DNA from: Aspidapion aeneum
Taxonomy: Eukaryota > Arthropoda > Insecta > Coleoptera > Brentidae
Assembly (NCBI GenBank): GCA_963576565.1
Contig: OY755038.1
Coordinates: forward strand, 208,691,854 to 208,755,853
Length of the DNA stretch: 64,000 nt
Direction of reading: 5' to 3'
Below the pieces are notes generated by a model. It worked only from the letters and a program-made list of their open reading frames with translations. It did not search any database and had not been told where the DNA came from. The number at the start of each line of letters is the position of its first letter. The first letter of the stretch is position 1. Shown here piece after piece: positions 21,180-33,290 of the stretch. Position numbers and translations under genes: made by a program.

Positions 21180-21960
21180 GTGTCACGCTAGAGGCTAAAC
21201 GACTGAACCGATTTTGAGAAAAAAGGTGTCGTTGAATTGCTACTGATCCCGAAGGCGCTATAGGCTATATTTTTTTAAACAGGAATCAACATGGCTTCTT
21301 CAGACGCCATTTTGTCACATGATGTAGGCTTTAAGGCATACAAATTATCTAAATTACAGGCGATTTTATTGAAATTCCTTTGATTACCCATTGGAAATGT
21401 CCTCTGATTTGCTGTAGTTATTTTGTAGTCCTCCCTTCTCCCACCCATCCCCCCTCCTGTCATGCCCACACCTTATTCAAAAACCATATTCGCATAATTT
21501 TATCAAACATAGTCTAAACTAGTCCCCACCCGCCTCTCCCTCTTTCCTCCCCTCCATCCTTATTAGTAATAGTTTAAGCTATAATTTTCACAAATATAAA
21601 GCGATTTCAAAAAATTTTTTGCACACGCTTGTTGACTTTTTTCTAACATCATTTTACTAGTTTCCCCTCCCTCTCTTCTCCCCTAGTAGTAGTTGTAGAT
21701 ATATCTTTCACAAATATAGAGCGATTTTAAAAATTCTTTCTGCACACGCTTTAAGCTTTTTTTTCCAATTTATTTTACTAGTTTCCTTCCTCCTTTCCCT
21801 CTTTTCTCCCCACCCTCCTTATTCGTAATAGTTTTAGCTATACCTTTCACAAATTGAGAGCGATTTCAAAAATTCTTTCGGCATACGCTTTAAGATTTTT
21901 TTTCGACAGTTCCTTCCTGCCTTTCTCCTCCCCCACCTTCACTCAATGGAAAGTAATACT
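21180..21960 (+). repeat. Tag-plus-tandem-units repeat, family A
   Basis: The tag CTAAACGACTGAACCGATTTT near 21195-21215 is followed by three units of about 120-137 bp (from about 21520, 21658 and 21779), each with a pyrimidine-rich CCTCCC block, TAGTAATAGTTTTAGCTAT-like sequence and CACAAATATAGAGCGATTT. It is non-coding as far as I can see. Confidence 0.6.
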
Positions 21961-22069
21961 GTTCGCGTCCGTAGAAAATCTACACGTACTTTTGGGGTAA
22001 AGCTAAATTAAATGCATAGTGCTTTTTATAAGGCTGAATAAGAATTAAACCTAAAACTTGGAAATAAAA

Positions 22070-22330
22070 AAAAACATAAAAAACACCCAACTGCTAAATT
22101 AACTTATAATTAATAGTCGCAGTTGGGTACAAAATTACCCAATAACCTGATTCATGAAAATACAAAACTCTCTAATTTCGTAATTGCGCTTTGGGCATCA
22201 AAACTAAAAGTTGAAGCATGTCGTACATTATAGGTATACCTATCAATTTTGTACTCAACTGCGACTAGTACTTAGAATAAAGTAAGTAAGTAAATTTAGC
22301 AGTTGGGTGTTTTTTTTTATTTAATTTTTT
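22070..22330. mobile_element. Fold-back MITE with CACCCAACTGCTAAATT arms
   Basis: CACCCAACTGCTAAATTA near 22084 is mirrored by TAAATTTAGCAGTTGGGTG near 22293. Inside, CGCAGTTGGGTAC and TACTCAACTGCG form a second nested pair. About 240 bp, no coding capacity. Confidence 0.65.
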
Positions 22331-23280
22331 TTTATTTGAATAGTTGTTTCTTAGCATGCATCTGGGACACATCCACATGTATACGTCTTCTCTTAAAATA
22401 CTCCTTGAGCTTCACTTGATATAATGGAACAATACCATAAGGTAAAAAATACTAGAAAATCATTTGGTCTATGCTATAAAATAAAGAAAAAACCTAACCT
22501 AACATTAAAAAAAAATACTTATTTAGCATATTTAATTTTTTTCTTACTCTGTAAGTAACTAATTTTAAAATGTCGATAAAATTAATTTTAGTTTTATTTT
22601 TTAAAGTTAAACATTTTTAGATAAAAATTAGGACAATGGTTAATAACAGTCGGATCAGTTTTGTGTGATTTTCTTGAAAACTAATAACTTTTTCAAAAGA
22701 AATGAAAAGAAAAGAATAGTAAGAAACATTTGATCTATACTATAAAATAAAGAAACCTATCATTTTAAAAAATATATTTTTCTCTCACTCTGTAGGTACC
22801 TTGTTTTAAAATATTGCTATTTTATAATATTAATAAATCTAATCCAAAACTGTACAAAACGTCATTAACTTAATTTTAGTTTTTTTAAACTTAAATATCT
22901 TTGAGTAAAGGCTTGAACAATGGCCAAAAATAGTCGATTTTGCAAAAAAAAAATATTTTGCCAATATATCAACATTTTAAAACACACACAGAGTGGAAAA
23001 AAATGAAATTAAAAAAATTGTTTCTAAAATCAAAGGCTGGGTTTCTTTTTTTTATTTTATAGTATAGATCGAATAATTTCCAGTACTTTTTCGTTCTTGA
23101 CTTTTTTTTAAATTATTAGTTTTCAAAAAAATCGCTAAAAACTGTTTTCAATGTCATTTGGGGCCTTATATCTACCGACACTTTTAGGGAGAATATATGT
23201 GTACCAGGTGTAAAGGAATAGTTACACAAAAATTCAGCCAGCACCTATTTTTTTTTTATTTAACTTGGCTACTCTGGATA
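22331..23280. repeat. AT-rich repeat shared with 62160-62430
   Basis: Blocks such as CATCTGGGACACATCC, the TATAAAATAAAGAAAAAACC region and a GTTATTAGTTTT block recur, partly in inverted orientation, both inside this stretch and around 62160-62430. No coding capacity. Confidence 0.45.
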
Positions 23281-23654
23281 AATACTACTTATCAAAAAAA
23301 TTTGTACACCTACAATATAAAAATGCACAATTTATTTTGAAAAGCAGTATATTTATTGACTTTAAGTCAATTTGAAAAATGTTGGGTCAGTTTGGCAGTG
23401 TCCCAAACAAGAAAATGTCAAAGTAGGGTCGAATCAAGAAAAGCTAAATAAGAGCAAATCCTCTCACTAATCTGCAAGCCGTGCGGTAAATTTTAGATTG
23501 GAAGCGCTCGAATGCCAAAGTTTGTTTACTTTTTACATAATTTTGTGAAAATTTGAATCATTTTTTAATAGCTTGGTTTTTCTTTTCCTAACTTGGCAAT
23601 CGCGTTTCTAGACATGCAAGTGTACAGCATGGTTAATATTTGGACCATACTTAC

Positions 23655-23986
23655 AAACTAGAACTAGATCAATGAGAATATCTAGAACAGATCATATAAG
23701 AAATGAGGTCATAAAAGAAAGAATGGGAATCGAGGGAAACATAACGGATGACATCACTAAAAGACAACTGATATGGTACGGCCATGTACAACGGATGAAC
23801 GACAAAAGATTACCAAAGCAAGTCCTAGAATAGCAACCAATAGGGCGCAGAAAAAGAGGGCGTCCTAAACTAGAATGGCAACAGTCAATCCAAAGAACAA
23901 TGAGTCAAAAAAATCTGACAGAAGATGATTGTCAGGATCGAAGCAGGTGGAGAATATGCGTCAGACAACGTAGAAAAACGTTCTAA
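23655..23986 (+). pseudogene. C-terminal end of a non-LTR reverse transcriptase
   Basis: A frame reading MRISRTDHIRNEVIKERMG, then KRQLIWYGHVQRMNDKRLPK, RRKRGRPKLEW and ending QRRKTF-stop is the characteristic tail of RTE-like or related non-LTR retrotransposon proteins in arthropods. One in-frame TAG (LE-stop-QPIGRRKRG, near 23831) interrupts it. It is 5'-truncated, with nothing of the catalytic domain. Two antisense relatives lie at 24215-24600 and 28380-28700. Confidence 0.75.
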
Positions 23987-24214
23987 TAACCGACATAGTA
24001 GTAGTACTTTCAAACTAGTTCACGCAAAAACGAATTATATCCTTCATAGGATATGTTGTTATGAATAAATGTATCTTATGTATAATATTATGTAGATGGA
24101 AGTAAGTTTATATATCCAATTTGATTGATTGTTTTGATGGGAAATTAGGAAACTATTAAATTATTTTTAATATCTAAGGAGGGGGGAATTTCCCCTCCCT
24201 GCTGCGTACGCTCA

Positions 24215-24600
24215 TGGGATTGAATGTTGCCATTCCAGTTTGGGACGCCCTGCTTTTCTCCCTCCTATTGGTTGCCATTCTAGGACCTGCTTTGATTCGG
24301 TATCAGTTCTTTTTTAGTGATGCAATCCGTTATGCTTCCCTCAATTCCCATTCTTGTTTTTATGGTCTCATTTCTTATATGCTCTGTTCTAGATATTCTC
24401 ATTGATCTTCTTATTGCCTCCATTTCGACATTTTTGTTTTGAATTCTTCTCTATTCCATACAACAGCGTGCTTTTCACCATAGTTTTATTTATGTTAAAT
24501 TTTAATTTTTTTGTTACCTCTCTTCTCCATAAAATACTGTTAAGACTTTTCAGTTTTTTAGAACTACTGTGATATATATTTTTTAAAGAGTTGGAAAGGT
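24215..24600 (-). pseudogene. Antisense relative of the non-LTR reverse transcriptase tail
   Basis: On the minus strand the block LNSILWRREVTKKLKFNINK and TLLYGIE are followed, in another frame, by the RRSMRISRTEHIRNET block and the GRRK block, the order expected in the parent protein. Frameshifts and stops interrupt it. 24605-24780 repeats part of the upstream non-coding sequence. Confidence 0.65.
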
Positions 24601-24779
24601 ACAAGTGTATATAAGATTCGTGCTTTTCACCATAGTTTCATATATGTTAATTAAGATAAAAAAAAATTATCTTTCTGCTCCATAAAATACCGTTAGGACT
24701 TTACGTTTCCAGTTTTTTAGAGCTACTGCGATATATATTTTAAAAAGTGTTGAAGAGGTACAACCTTGGGTGCAACTAT

Positions 24780-25400
24780 ATATAAAACATGATTTTTACT
24801 AAAAATCTCATGAAAATTGGTTCTGTGATTTTGGAGCTATTGTGGGCCGAACAGACACACATACAAACACACACACTCGGACAGACGGTGTAAAAAGGTA
24901 AAAATGCTGCTAAAACAAAGGCCAAAAAAATGTTTTTTTCAAAACTGACATAGAGAAAAGCGCGATTGTCGGCAGAATCATAATCGCTTGCATAATATTA
25001 TTAGCGTGTGGGCTCTCGGGCCGTTAGCTGGCATAGCTTTTAATTTTAAAAGAATTTTTTAATTAAATTTTAGAGTTAGAGCAGCTCACCCACTGTACTG
25101 CACATACAGACGCGATGTGATATTAAAACGAAATTTTTAAATGTAGCGACTATTTTTACCTTCCTAACCCGCGCAGCAATGGCTAGAGAAGGTATTTGTT
25201 CCGACGAAAAAAGTTTTTTTGAGATAATGCTGAAAATGTGTTATTTGTGTGTATTTTGACTTATCTTAGCAATATCGTCGTGATGTTTGTCTGTGTGTGT
25301 GTGTGTGCGGTTGTGTGTGTGTCTGTCCATAACACGATAGCTCCTAAACCGCTACCAATTTTCATAAAATTTTTAGGTAAAATAGTGTCTTATAGTCTTA
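24780..25400. repeat. Two tag modules with dinucleotide runs
   Basis: Near 24790-24890 (minus) and 25280-25375 (plus), a GT/CA-rich run with TGTCTGTCC lies next to ...ATAGCTCCTAAACCG...CCAATTTTCAT. It is the same kind of tag as in the larger families at 35.9, 47.7 and 50 kb. A GT microsatellite is at about 25288-25323. Confidence 0.5.
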
Positions 25401-26740
25401 ACGGAGAATAGCATCAATATGTGGTTTTCGAAATATAGTAGACTACATTTTGATTAATAATCTGTGTAGTAACCAAAAACATCGTAGAGCTTTGATTCCT
25501 AAGATATTTACAAAAATCTGTTTTGAAGGCTGCCCAAGTAACATTTCTTTATTTATAGCAGAAGCTAAAAGGTTGCCAGCGCCTTTCCTTAAAACCATTA
25601 GTTTCAATGTTTGGTCGCTAGCACGTTCCCATTACCCTTATATATCCCTTAGACCTCCGAAATGGGACTCACCAATTGGTGGTGGCAACCTATGTATTAA
25701 ACTCACTATGAAACCATAAGAAATCAACTCCAGCTTCGCCCTCTAGCGGTTCCACCGGTAGCCTAAAGCTACATTGCCAGGTTCTAAAAGCAACTCAGAA
25801 ACGTCCTCTATCCTATTATAAAACTAGATTTGGTAATTTGGTATCCTGGCGATTCTGTTGCATACCATAATACCTTTAGAGTAAAGAAGTTTTCCTATAA
25901 AAGCTATAGCGATATTTTAGATTCACAATGGCTATATAAAATAATTTAGGTCAGAAAATTGCCAAAAATATCAGTCCCAAAATTATTTTATCATATAAAA
26001 ATATATCGAGTTTGTCGTTTTGTTGAAGATCAAATTGCTTGCCAGATTTATTTTTCCGATAAAATCGATTCTGAAAAGCTCTCAAAACAAGCGCGCCAGC
26101 TTAAAAATGCTTTTTAATCGTTTTTTGATAACAAAATTTAAAATAAAAAAATAAATAATTTACACGATTCACCATTAAAAAAGTCTGTTTGGTTTACATA
26201 GCTCAAAATTAAAGTAAAATTATTGTTAAAAAACACTGCTAAAATGACTAGATAAATATTTTCTCTTTACAATATCTTTTTAAATAAATTTATATACGCC
26301 ATTATGGTTTAATAGAGGTCACTTGGTTTTATTTGTTACTGTATCGTAACAAGGATTTTTGAGTGCCCTTATGAAAGTCAACATAACCTCACTTAAATTT
26401 TTTGTATTTGTTTTTTGTAAGTGTTTAAAAGCGTATAATTCAACACTTTTAAATGTTTTTTATCGTGCAATTTCGACACAATCGAGAGCCAGTGCAATGA
26501 TATTCGTTGTGCCTGCAGGTTGGAGGGCAACCTCTTATATTGGAAGTCTAAACAGGCCTTATCTAGGCCTGGATGTCCTACCCAGGAGGACAGAAACTCA
26601 ACAATTATTCATTATTGGACTTTAAATAATCAATCTTGCAATAGGTAGGTACCAATCTGTACCTAGGTATATGTATTATTTTTAACAGAATTACTTTAAA
26701 AAAAAATAAAACACAAAAGTATTTACTTACTTTTGTTAGA
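25401..26740. other. No gene seen
   Basis: Open frames here are short and composition-driven; none shows a recognisable motif. Confidence 0.4.
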
Positions 26741-27141
26741 ACCCTTAAGGAAACAAGGTTCTATATGGACGCCTATTTAAATAATATTTAATATACAGCT
26801 ATGGGTAACTATAAATACAAAAGAATTAGGTTTACCTTTAAGCCTTCCTATAAAACCTTTTTAAAATGCTTAAAAGTAATGGCAAAAACCAAAAGTCTAA
26901 AGTTTATATTTACCACTCTTAAAATCCTTAAGGAAACTAGGTTCTGTATGGCCGCCTATCTAATCATATTTACTTTTAAATTACTGGTAACTATAAAAAC
27001 AAAAGGATATAAGTTAACGTTTTTGCTCTAATATAAAACACTTTTGTGATGACCTAAAGTAATGAAAAAAACTAAATGACCAACGTTTATATTTATTTCT
27101 TTTTAAAAACTTTAGGTAGTAGTAGTAGTAGTAGTAGTAGG
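26741..27141. repeat. Two ~183-bp tandem units followed by a TAG microsatellite
   Basis: ACCCTTAAGGAAACAAGGTTCT near 26741 recurs as ATCCTTAAGGAAACTAGGTTCT near 26925, with matching sequence after each. A (TAG) run occupies 27115-27141. Confidence 0.65.
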
Positions 27142-27977
27142 GTTTTATAAGACCATCTTTATAAATCAGAAATCAATAAAACCAAAAGTATCTAAAAGGA
27201 ACAGAAGGAATATCAGTTTTATTATACTCCCTTTATAAATCACTTTTTGGTTGTACAACCCCTCTTTAGGTAATTGGCAATATAAATTACCTTTATCTAA
27301 ATAACCTAGGAACCAAATTAATAAAACCTTGAGTGGTAATAATGTTACTTGGGTGATATATCATGACTTCACTTGAAGTGTGCTAATAGGCTAGCCAGGA
27401 AGGTATCAGATCCGTCATTGATCCATTTATTTTGGTTTCAAATGACCTGATTACAAAATAATTTTTCAGTTATAAAGGTAGAACCACAGGATAGAACTGA
27501 CTTTTGAGAATTATGAAACTATCACATTAAAGTCATTTTAATTTAGTGATTAATAACGTATTTATTTATACAGTATTTGCTAAAAGTTTAAAGAGAAACA
27601 CAAAAATATATTAAGTTAAAAATTTTGGCATGTTGAAATGTTTTTATCAAAGTTAAAATAATTATATGTGAGACTGAGGGAATGCGGGTCTCGGGGTCTT
27701 TTTTTAATATTAACAACAAAAATGGTGAAATCTCGGATACAGAACAAGCTTCTTAGCTGCTAATTCCAAATTAACTGTGAATATATTAAATAATTGCAAT
27801 AAAAAGTACCCCCTGTGCCCTGACTTCAAGGGCACAGATTCCCCCGCATTTCCTCTAATGATATTTAATAGAAAATTATGCTGAGAAGTGGTCGAAGTGT
27901 CTTTTATTACATTACACATTACATTACATAGTTCTTGTTTTCTAGTTTTTTTTTAAAAAGCTACTTACTCCAATATA
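27142..27977. other. No gene seen
   Basis: AT-rich; a short ATTAC/ACATT repeat near 27905-27930. Confidence 0.4.
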
Positions 27978-28145
27978 CAGTGACGTACTCAGGGGGCCTA
28001 GGGGCTGAAGCCCCCCTCCAAATCCACTGAATATTGCTCCAATAAAATAAGTATCAATCTGCGCTCAAACCCTTCCACAAGATTCATCTCTGCGTATCGA
28101 TCCAAGCTCAAGCCCCCCCAAGATAAATTTCTGCGTAAGCTACTG
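27978..28145. mobile_element. hAT-like MITE, copy 1
   Basis: 168 bp. Left end CAGTGACGTACTCAGGGGG; right end the mirror of CAGTAGCTTACGCAG. CAGTG termini fit hAT MITEs. Target duplication not clear. Confidence 0.6.
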
Positions 28146-28379
28146 CGAATAATAGCCGATGTAGGCAGTGGAAAAACAAAAGCGGTGAGCAGACGATGTG
28201 CCAGAAAAGGGTTCTAGCTTAAGCCATCGCCACTTGAATAATAACTAAAATACCAGACCACCTAATACAGAACACCACACAATTATTGCATTGTCCCAAT
28301 ATTAAAGAAGAGCAGAGCGGTTCATAAATCTAGGATATAGGGTTCCTTTTTATTCTGGTAATATTCATCTACGTTATCC

Positions 28380-28700
28380 GGTCCCTATTCTCCACCTCCT
28401 TCGATCCTGACAATCTTCTTCTGTCAGGTTTTTTTGACTCATTGATATTTGGATTGACTGTTGCCATTCCAGTTTAGGACCCCCTCTTTTTCTGCGCCCT
28501 ATTGGTTGCCATTCTAGGACCTGCTTTGGTAATCTTTCGTCGTTCATCCGTTGTACATGGCCGTAACATATCAGATGTCTTTTACTGCTTCCCTCGATTT
28601 TCTTTCTTATATATTATATTGATCTTTTTATTGCTTTCATTTCGACACTTTCTATTTAAGTCTCTATTCCATAAAACAGCGTGCTTTTTACCACTGTTAC
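28380..28700 (-). pseudogene. Antisense relative of the non-LTR reverse transcriptase tail, second
   Basis: The minus strand again contains the GRRK and LEWQQS block, the SQKNLTEEDCQDR block and the segment before RISRT, matching 23655-23986 with deletions and stops. It is non-functional. Confidence 0.65.
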
Positions 28701-28881
28701 ATATATGTTAAATTTTATATTATTCTTTATCTCTCTGCTTCATAATACCTCTCCTAAAATTTTAAATACCTTTAATTAAAATAATTGTGTAGTCGCTGTC
28801 ATTCTGTTTTAAAATAATTTTGGTTTCAATCTGTCAATAAAACTATCCTGTGTAAAGAATTTTTCAACGGATTTACTGAGA

Positions 28882-29025
28882 TTGTGGCGTACGCAGGGCT
28901 TGAGTTCTGAAGCCCTCCCCAGAGAATATTAACCTTTAAAACATGAATTTTCCCAAAAATCAAGACTAAAATGTATCGATCTGAGCATAAACCGCCCCCA
29001 GGATTTATTTTTGCGTATGCCACTG
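28882..29025. mobile_element. hAT-like MITE, copy 2
   Basis: 144 bp; ends TTGTGGCGTACGCAGGG and the mirror of CAGTGGCATACGCAAAA. Related to 27978-28145. Flanked by the direct repeat ACTGAGA (28875-28881 and 29026-29032). Confidence 0.65.
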
Positions 29026-29294
29026 ACTGAGACAAGTATAATATTTGACATGAAAGGCCTTATAACTTTGTAAACAGTAGGGAATTTCTCAGCTGCATAG
29101 CTCTTCTAAATTGCACAAAACGTAAAGGATACAAAGCTATAAAGCCTTAGGATTAGTCTTAGTGAAATATTAACTGGGTTTCGTGGTTTAAATTTGGAAA
29201 ATATGGAGGAAAAATACTATATATAAAATAATTTTATACGCCACACTATATTTTACCTTTTTTCGCTTTTTTAAATGAACATTATTCCTTTTTA

Positions 29295-29557
29295 TGCCGC
29301 GTTTTCATTACAGCAAACACGACCGAATGAATTCGCTTCCTTGTGCTTTGAAAGTGCAGTAGCTGCTGCCAACATCGAGATTTTGTCTTCTTAATATGGT
29401 GTTCAAACTCCTCTTTTTGTGTTGAAAATTTCTAAAAGATTGATGTTTTATCACCCTATTATACAAACAAACTTTTCGATAAGTTTGGCATGCTGCATTT
29501 GCAAAGCATAAGAAAGAGAATTCGTTCGGTCGTGCTCGCTGTAATGAAAACGCGGCA
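29295..29557. mobile_element. PIF/Harbinger-like MITE
   Basis: 263 bp. Terminal repeats TGCCGCGTTTTCATTACAGC with AACACGACCGAATGAATTC mirrored at the right end almost perfectly over about 40 bp. The 3-bp flanks are TTA and TCA, which may be a decayed TTA duplication. Confidence 0.65.
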
Positions 29558-29579
29558 TCAATGTCCGGCCAAAAATAAA

Positions 29580-30275
29580 TGAGGCACAAAAGAGATTGCT
29601 TCAATTAGCTTCTATTAAATACTTGGGAATAATTTTCGACAGGCACATGAAATGGGGTTTACACATTAAGAACGTTCTAAATCGAATACTTGGACTGTTG
29701 CCTTAATTTCGGTATCTTAGAGAATTTTTAGAGAAAGATCAGCTCAGAATGTTTTACCTCTCCCTGGCACAGTCCCATCTTTCGTATGGGATTTTAGGTT
29801 GGGGTGGAGTTGCTGACTATCACTTAAAGGCTTTAAGTAATACGCAGAAATGGTTTCTGAAGCTAATTTATGGTAAACGTAGAACCTACCCCACGGACTT
29901 GCTTTTCCAAGAGACAGCATTCTTTCAAAAACTACACACAGCGCTCTATGGAATCTAGAATATATAATACTTTACCATCAAATATACAAAATATAACAAC
30001 ATTTCATAAATTTAAGAAGCTGGCATACATGGATTTTGGAAAATTGAGATAAGTATAATGAATATACAACTTAATACACTTACTAGTTATCTGGTACTCG
30101 GAAGATAAAATTAAGAATTACTTAAAGTATTTTGTTTAGTTTTTTTTTCTTCTTTTTTAATCAACAAGAATGATTATGCTTTTATGAGTTTTTTACGTTT
30201 ATTGTCCTTTTTTAATGTAATTTTCTATTTGAATTTGAATTTAAATAAACGTATTATTATTATTATTATAGCGCT
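29580..30275 (+). pseudogene. 3' part of a non-LTR retrotransposon with TAT/TTA tail
   Basis: Plus-strand peptides KYLGIIFDRHMKWGLHIKNV, MFYLSLAQSHLSYGILGWGG and RTYPTDLLFQE are the familiar post-catalytic region of jockey-group reverse transcriptases. Stops, a deletion and a frame change occur before the IYNTLPSNIQNITTFHKFKK tail. It ends in a short (ATT)n run at about 30252-30272, the expected 3' tail. Confidence 0.7.
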
Positions 30276-30769
30276 ATCTTTTGCTGTCCAGTGGCGTGCT
30301 ATGCCTTTTTTTGCTGTAAAACTCCATACCTTATTTTTCTTAAAAATAAATATTTTTTCAAAACTTTTATACTTATTATATTATATAGGTACCTACCTAT
30401 GTCATTAGGTAGGTGCGTACGAATCTAGAAACCTAAAAAAATATGAATTGACTTTCTAAAAATTGCAAAAATCCAAAACCATTCGTTATATCCTTAAAAA
30501 AGGAACTCCAGTTTTATAAAAAAATTAAAAAAGAGAAATTGATACGGCACTGTTTCTTTTTGTTGGTGTAGAAAGTGTATGATAACAACAGAAACCCAAT
30601 AAAATGGTGTGAATTATAAACGAGCTGGAGTCGATTTCGTTAAACGTACCAGACGAGTACCGTCCTTTCTTGTAATATTAAAATTTTATTTATGGTAAAT
30701 TTTCTAAAAATGAAGACTACACAGTTAGACCAAAGTGCTGTAAACAGAGGGGGATAGATTGAGTTGAAC
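30276..30769. other. No gene seen
   Basis: AT-rich; contains a GGTACCTACCTATG...TAGGTAGGTGCG palindromic stretch near 30388-30416. Confidence 0.4.
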
Positions 30770-31150
30770 CATCTCTTCTGCTCTTCTTTTTATTCTAAAA
30801 AGGGCAATAAGGAATTTGTGTGGAGTCAAAAAGCGCGTTTCTTGCAGGCCTCTTTTTTTGAGGCATAGAATTTTAACTTTGTGTTGTATTTTTATTTTAG
30901 AAACTGTATGTTTAATGTTTAAAAAGTATCGTCATGAATTATTATTACCTATACAGTATAACACTCGTAATACTTTTACTCTTAATCTTCCTATACCTCG
31001 CTCAACTTTGGTTAAAAACTCATTTATTTACAATGGAAAAAAGCTTTTTAATCATTTGCCAGTTGAGTTTCGAGAAATAAAAAATCTAGGGAAATTTAGA
31101 AGAAAAACAAAAGATTTTTTAGCGAGCAAAGCTTACTATACTTTGTAAGA
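30770..31150 (+). pseudogene. C-terminal end of another non-LTR reverse transcriptase
   Basis: The frame 30816-31148 reads VKKRVSCRPLFLRHRILTL, then YNTRNTFTLNLP, SFIYNGKKLFNHLP and ends KDFLASKAYYTL-stop. This is the standard C-terminus of jockey-like proteins whose reverse transcriptase lies upstream. The upstream domains are absent, so it is a 5'-truncated insertion. Confidence 0.75.
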
Positions 31151-31830
31151 ATACTTTGCTGACTGAAACTATTTATTTTTATATTAGGTTTATCTGACAA
31201 AATCTGACACGAGATCGTGGGGTTTTGATTTTATTGAATGTAAATTTTGACGTCGTTTTGTTTTAATCAAGTTTTGGCTTTTTATTGTGTTTACCAATTT
31301 TTATCTATAGTTTTAAGTTTGACTTACTTTTTTTATTTAAATAATTTTAAATCAATAATTTTCATTGAATTTAAATTTTGGCGTCGTTATGTTTTAATCA
31401 AATTTTAGATTTTTCTTATTTTAACCGATTTTTATATAGCTTTAAGTTTGACTGTTTGACTTTTTTTATGTAAATAATTTTTAAATCAATAATAATTATT
31501 TAGTGTTCAATAGACTATAATTGGATAAATGAGGCTTTTGTCAATGTCTACTTTGGTAAACTGACTAATAAAGCCAATTTTTGTATTTGAACTTAAATAA
31601 AATTATGGCGTTAGCAATTAAAAGTAGGTACATCAAATGTTAGTTAAATTTATTTTTAAACTTTATTTAGTTTTTCTATTATTGTTATTTTGATAGGGAT
31701 TAATGTATCTCCATAGTTTTAAAGCTTTTAGTTGGATATTTGTACTTTAGATAAGCAAGGCTTTGTCAATGTATACTATTGTATTCTGACTAATAAAGCT
31801 AATTTTGATTTGATTTGACAATACTTAGAA
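31151..31830 (+). repeat. 3' UTR of that retroelement with internal tandem duplications
   Basis: A block beginning ATTGAATGTAAATTTTGACG near 31232 recurs about 132 bp later. The terminal block TCTGACTAATAAAGC...AATTTT occurs near 31560 and again near 31787, about 225 bp apart. Confidence 0.6.
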
Positions 31831-31931
31831 CAATACTTAGAACAACCAAAAATATTTATTGAGAACAAAAGGTTTCTATGTTAGTTAAAGACATGAGTAG
31901 GCAGGTTTTACAGAAATAAAAATAACGAATG

Positions 31932-31939
31932 GATGCCAC
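31932..31939. repeat. 8-bp target duplication, left
   Basis: GATGCCAC, repeated at 34026-34033. Confidence 0.8.
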
Positions 31940-33099
31940 TAGAGTCCCTGTATGTGACAGATATTGGCGTAATCCAATATCTATCCAAGGCCAACACAAA
32001 AATAGAGGCCACGACCCTGAAAAAATCACCTGTTCTTCGGGGGCTGAATTTTACATTGGGTCTTATGGAAGGTCAGACATTTTTTATGATATTTTCAAAA
32101 TGGCACTACAGATTTCAGCGAAATTTCAGTGAAATATTCACAGACACCATCCCGATATTCCACCAAAGTTTTGTAAGGAAGCAACATGATTAAAAGGTTA
32201 AAATCTTCAAGATTTAGCATTTGTCCTTTTGTATTCAAATTACCCGCCATGTACCACATGCCAACTGTTATATTTGACATGTATTTAATAATAATAATAA
32301 ATTCCTTTATTGCCAACAAAATCTTTACAGACAAAGCAACGTCAAAAAAAGATGTTGAAAAAAAACAGTAGTGATTTAACATAACTTAGCTAAAAATATC
32401 GCTACAGTAGCGTTACTTTCATAATAAATTAAAATTAAAATAGCGTGATATTACAATTTAAAAAGACATTCAATGGACATTTTAAAAACACACACAATAA
32501 TTGTAGTACAATACTAACACTTTAAAATTTAAAAAAAAAATTAAAAATCAAACTTGAAGGAAAATTTCTTAACACCGTTCTTAAATAATTTTGGGTTCTG
32601 AATCTGCTGCAGACTTACCGGTAGCATATGAAATGCTTTAATAGCGCGGTAGACTGGACCCCTTTCATAGAAGGCAGAACCATGAGCAGCTATCCCAAGA
32701 GCATCTCTATTTCTTGTAATGGTGGTCATTGTTTGTGAATACCCATCTCTGTTTGTTGGAAATAGGTAAGGGTGTTTTTTTACAAAAGTGACAAGAGATA
32801 AAAAATACAGCGACGGAACTGTGAGCACCCCCAGACAGTCAAAATAAGGCCTACATGATTCTTTTTTGGGCCTTAAAAACGTTTTTTGCCTCTCTGCCAG
32901 CACCCCAGAATAAGATGCCATAGCTGATCACTGACTGAATACTACAAAAGTAAAAGGTTTTTATTGTCTCCATTGAGAGCTGATCTCTGAGCCTCCGCAT
33001 GATTCCACAGAGACTGCTCAGTTTAGATGTTACATAACTAGTATGTTTGATAAAGTTTACAAACACAACTTTTTCTGGGTATTACGCCACTAGTAAGGA

Positions 33100-33290
33100 A
33101 AAATTATTTTAAAAAATTATAAAAAACCACTGCGTTTCTCCTAGAAAAATAAAAATCACTAATTTGTCAGTGGCTTTCTATAAAAATAAATAGTTGCCTA
33201 GTAAAACCTAAACCACTTATCTTTTAATTGAATTTGAATACGCTACGTTTCGATTGCCAATCTACAATCGTTTTCAAGCTTTTTATTTAT
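33100..33290 (-). repeat. Penelope-like terminal repeat fragment
   Basis: Interrupts the reverse-transcriptase frame. It carries a hammerhead-like motif and AATTGAATTTGAATACGCTACG-type flank in the arrangement seen in the other Penelope ends. Confidence 0.5.
33243..33279 (-). ncRNA. Hammerhead-like motif, Penelope type
   Basis: Minus strand: TTGAAAA, spacer base, stem GATTG/CAATC, GAAAC, GTA. Core degenerate. Confidence 0.4.

Noticed and set aside
26359..26625. 88-residue plus-strand frame as a small gene
   Set aside because: No motif, composition typical of chance in AT-rich sequence, no neighbours supporting it.
28826..29035. 69-residue minus-strand frame
   Set aside because: Covers a hAT-like MITE; no protein similarity visible.
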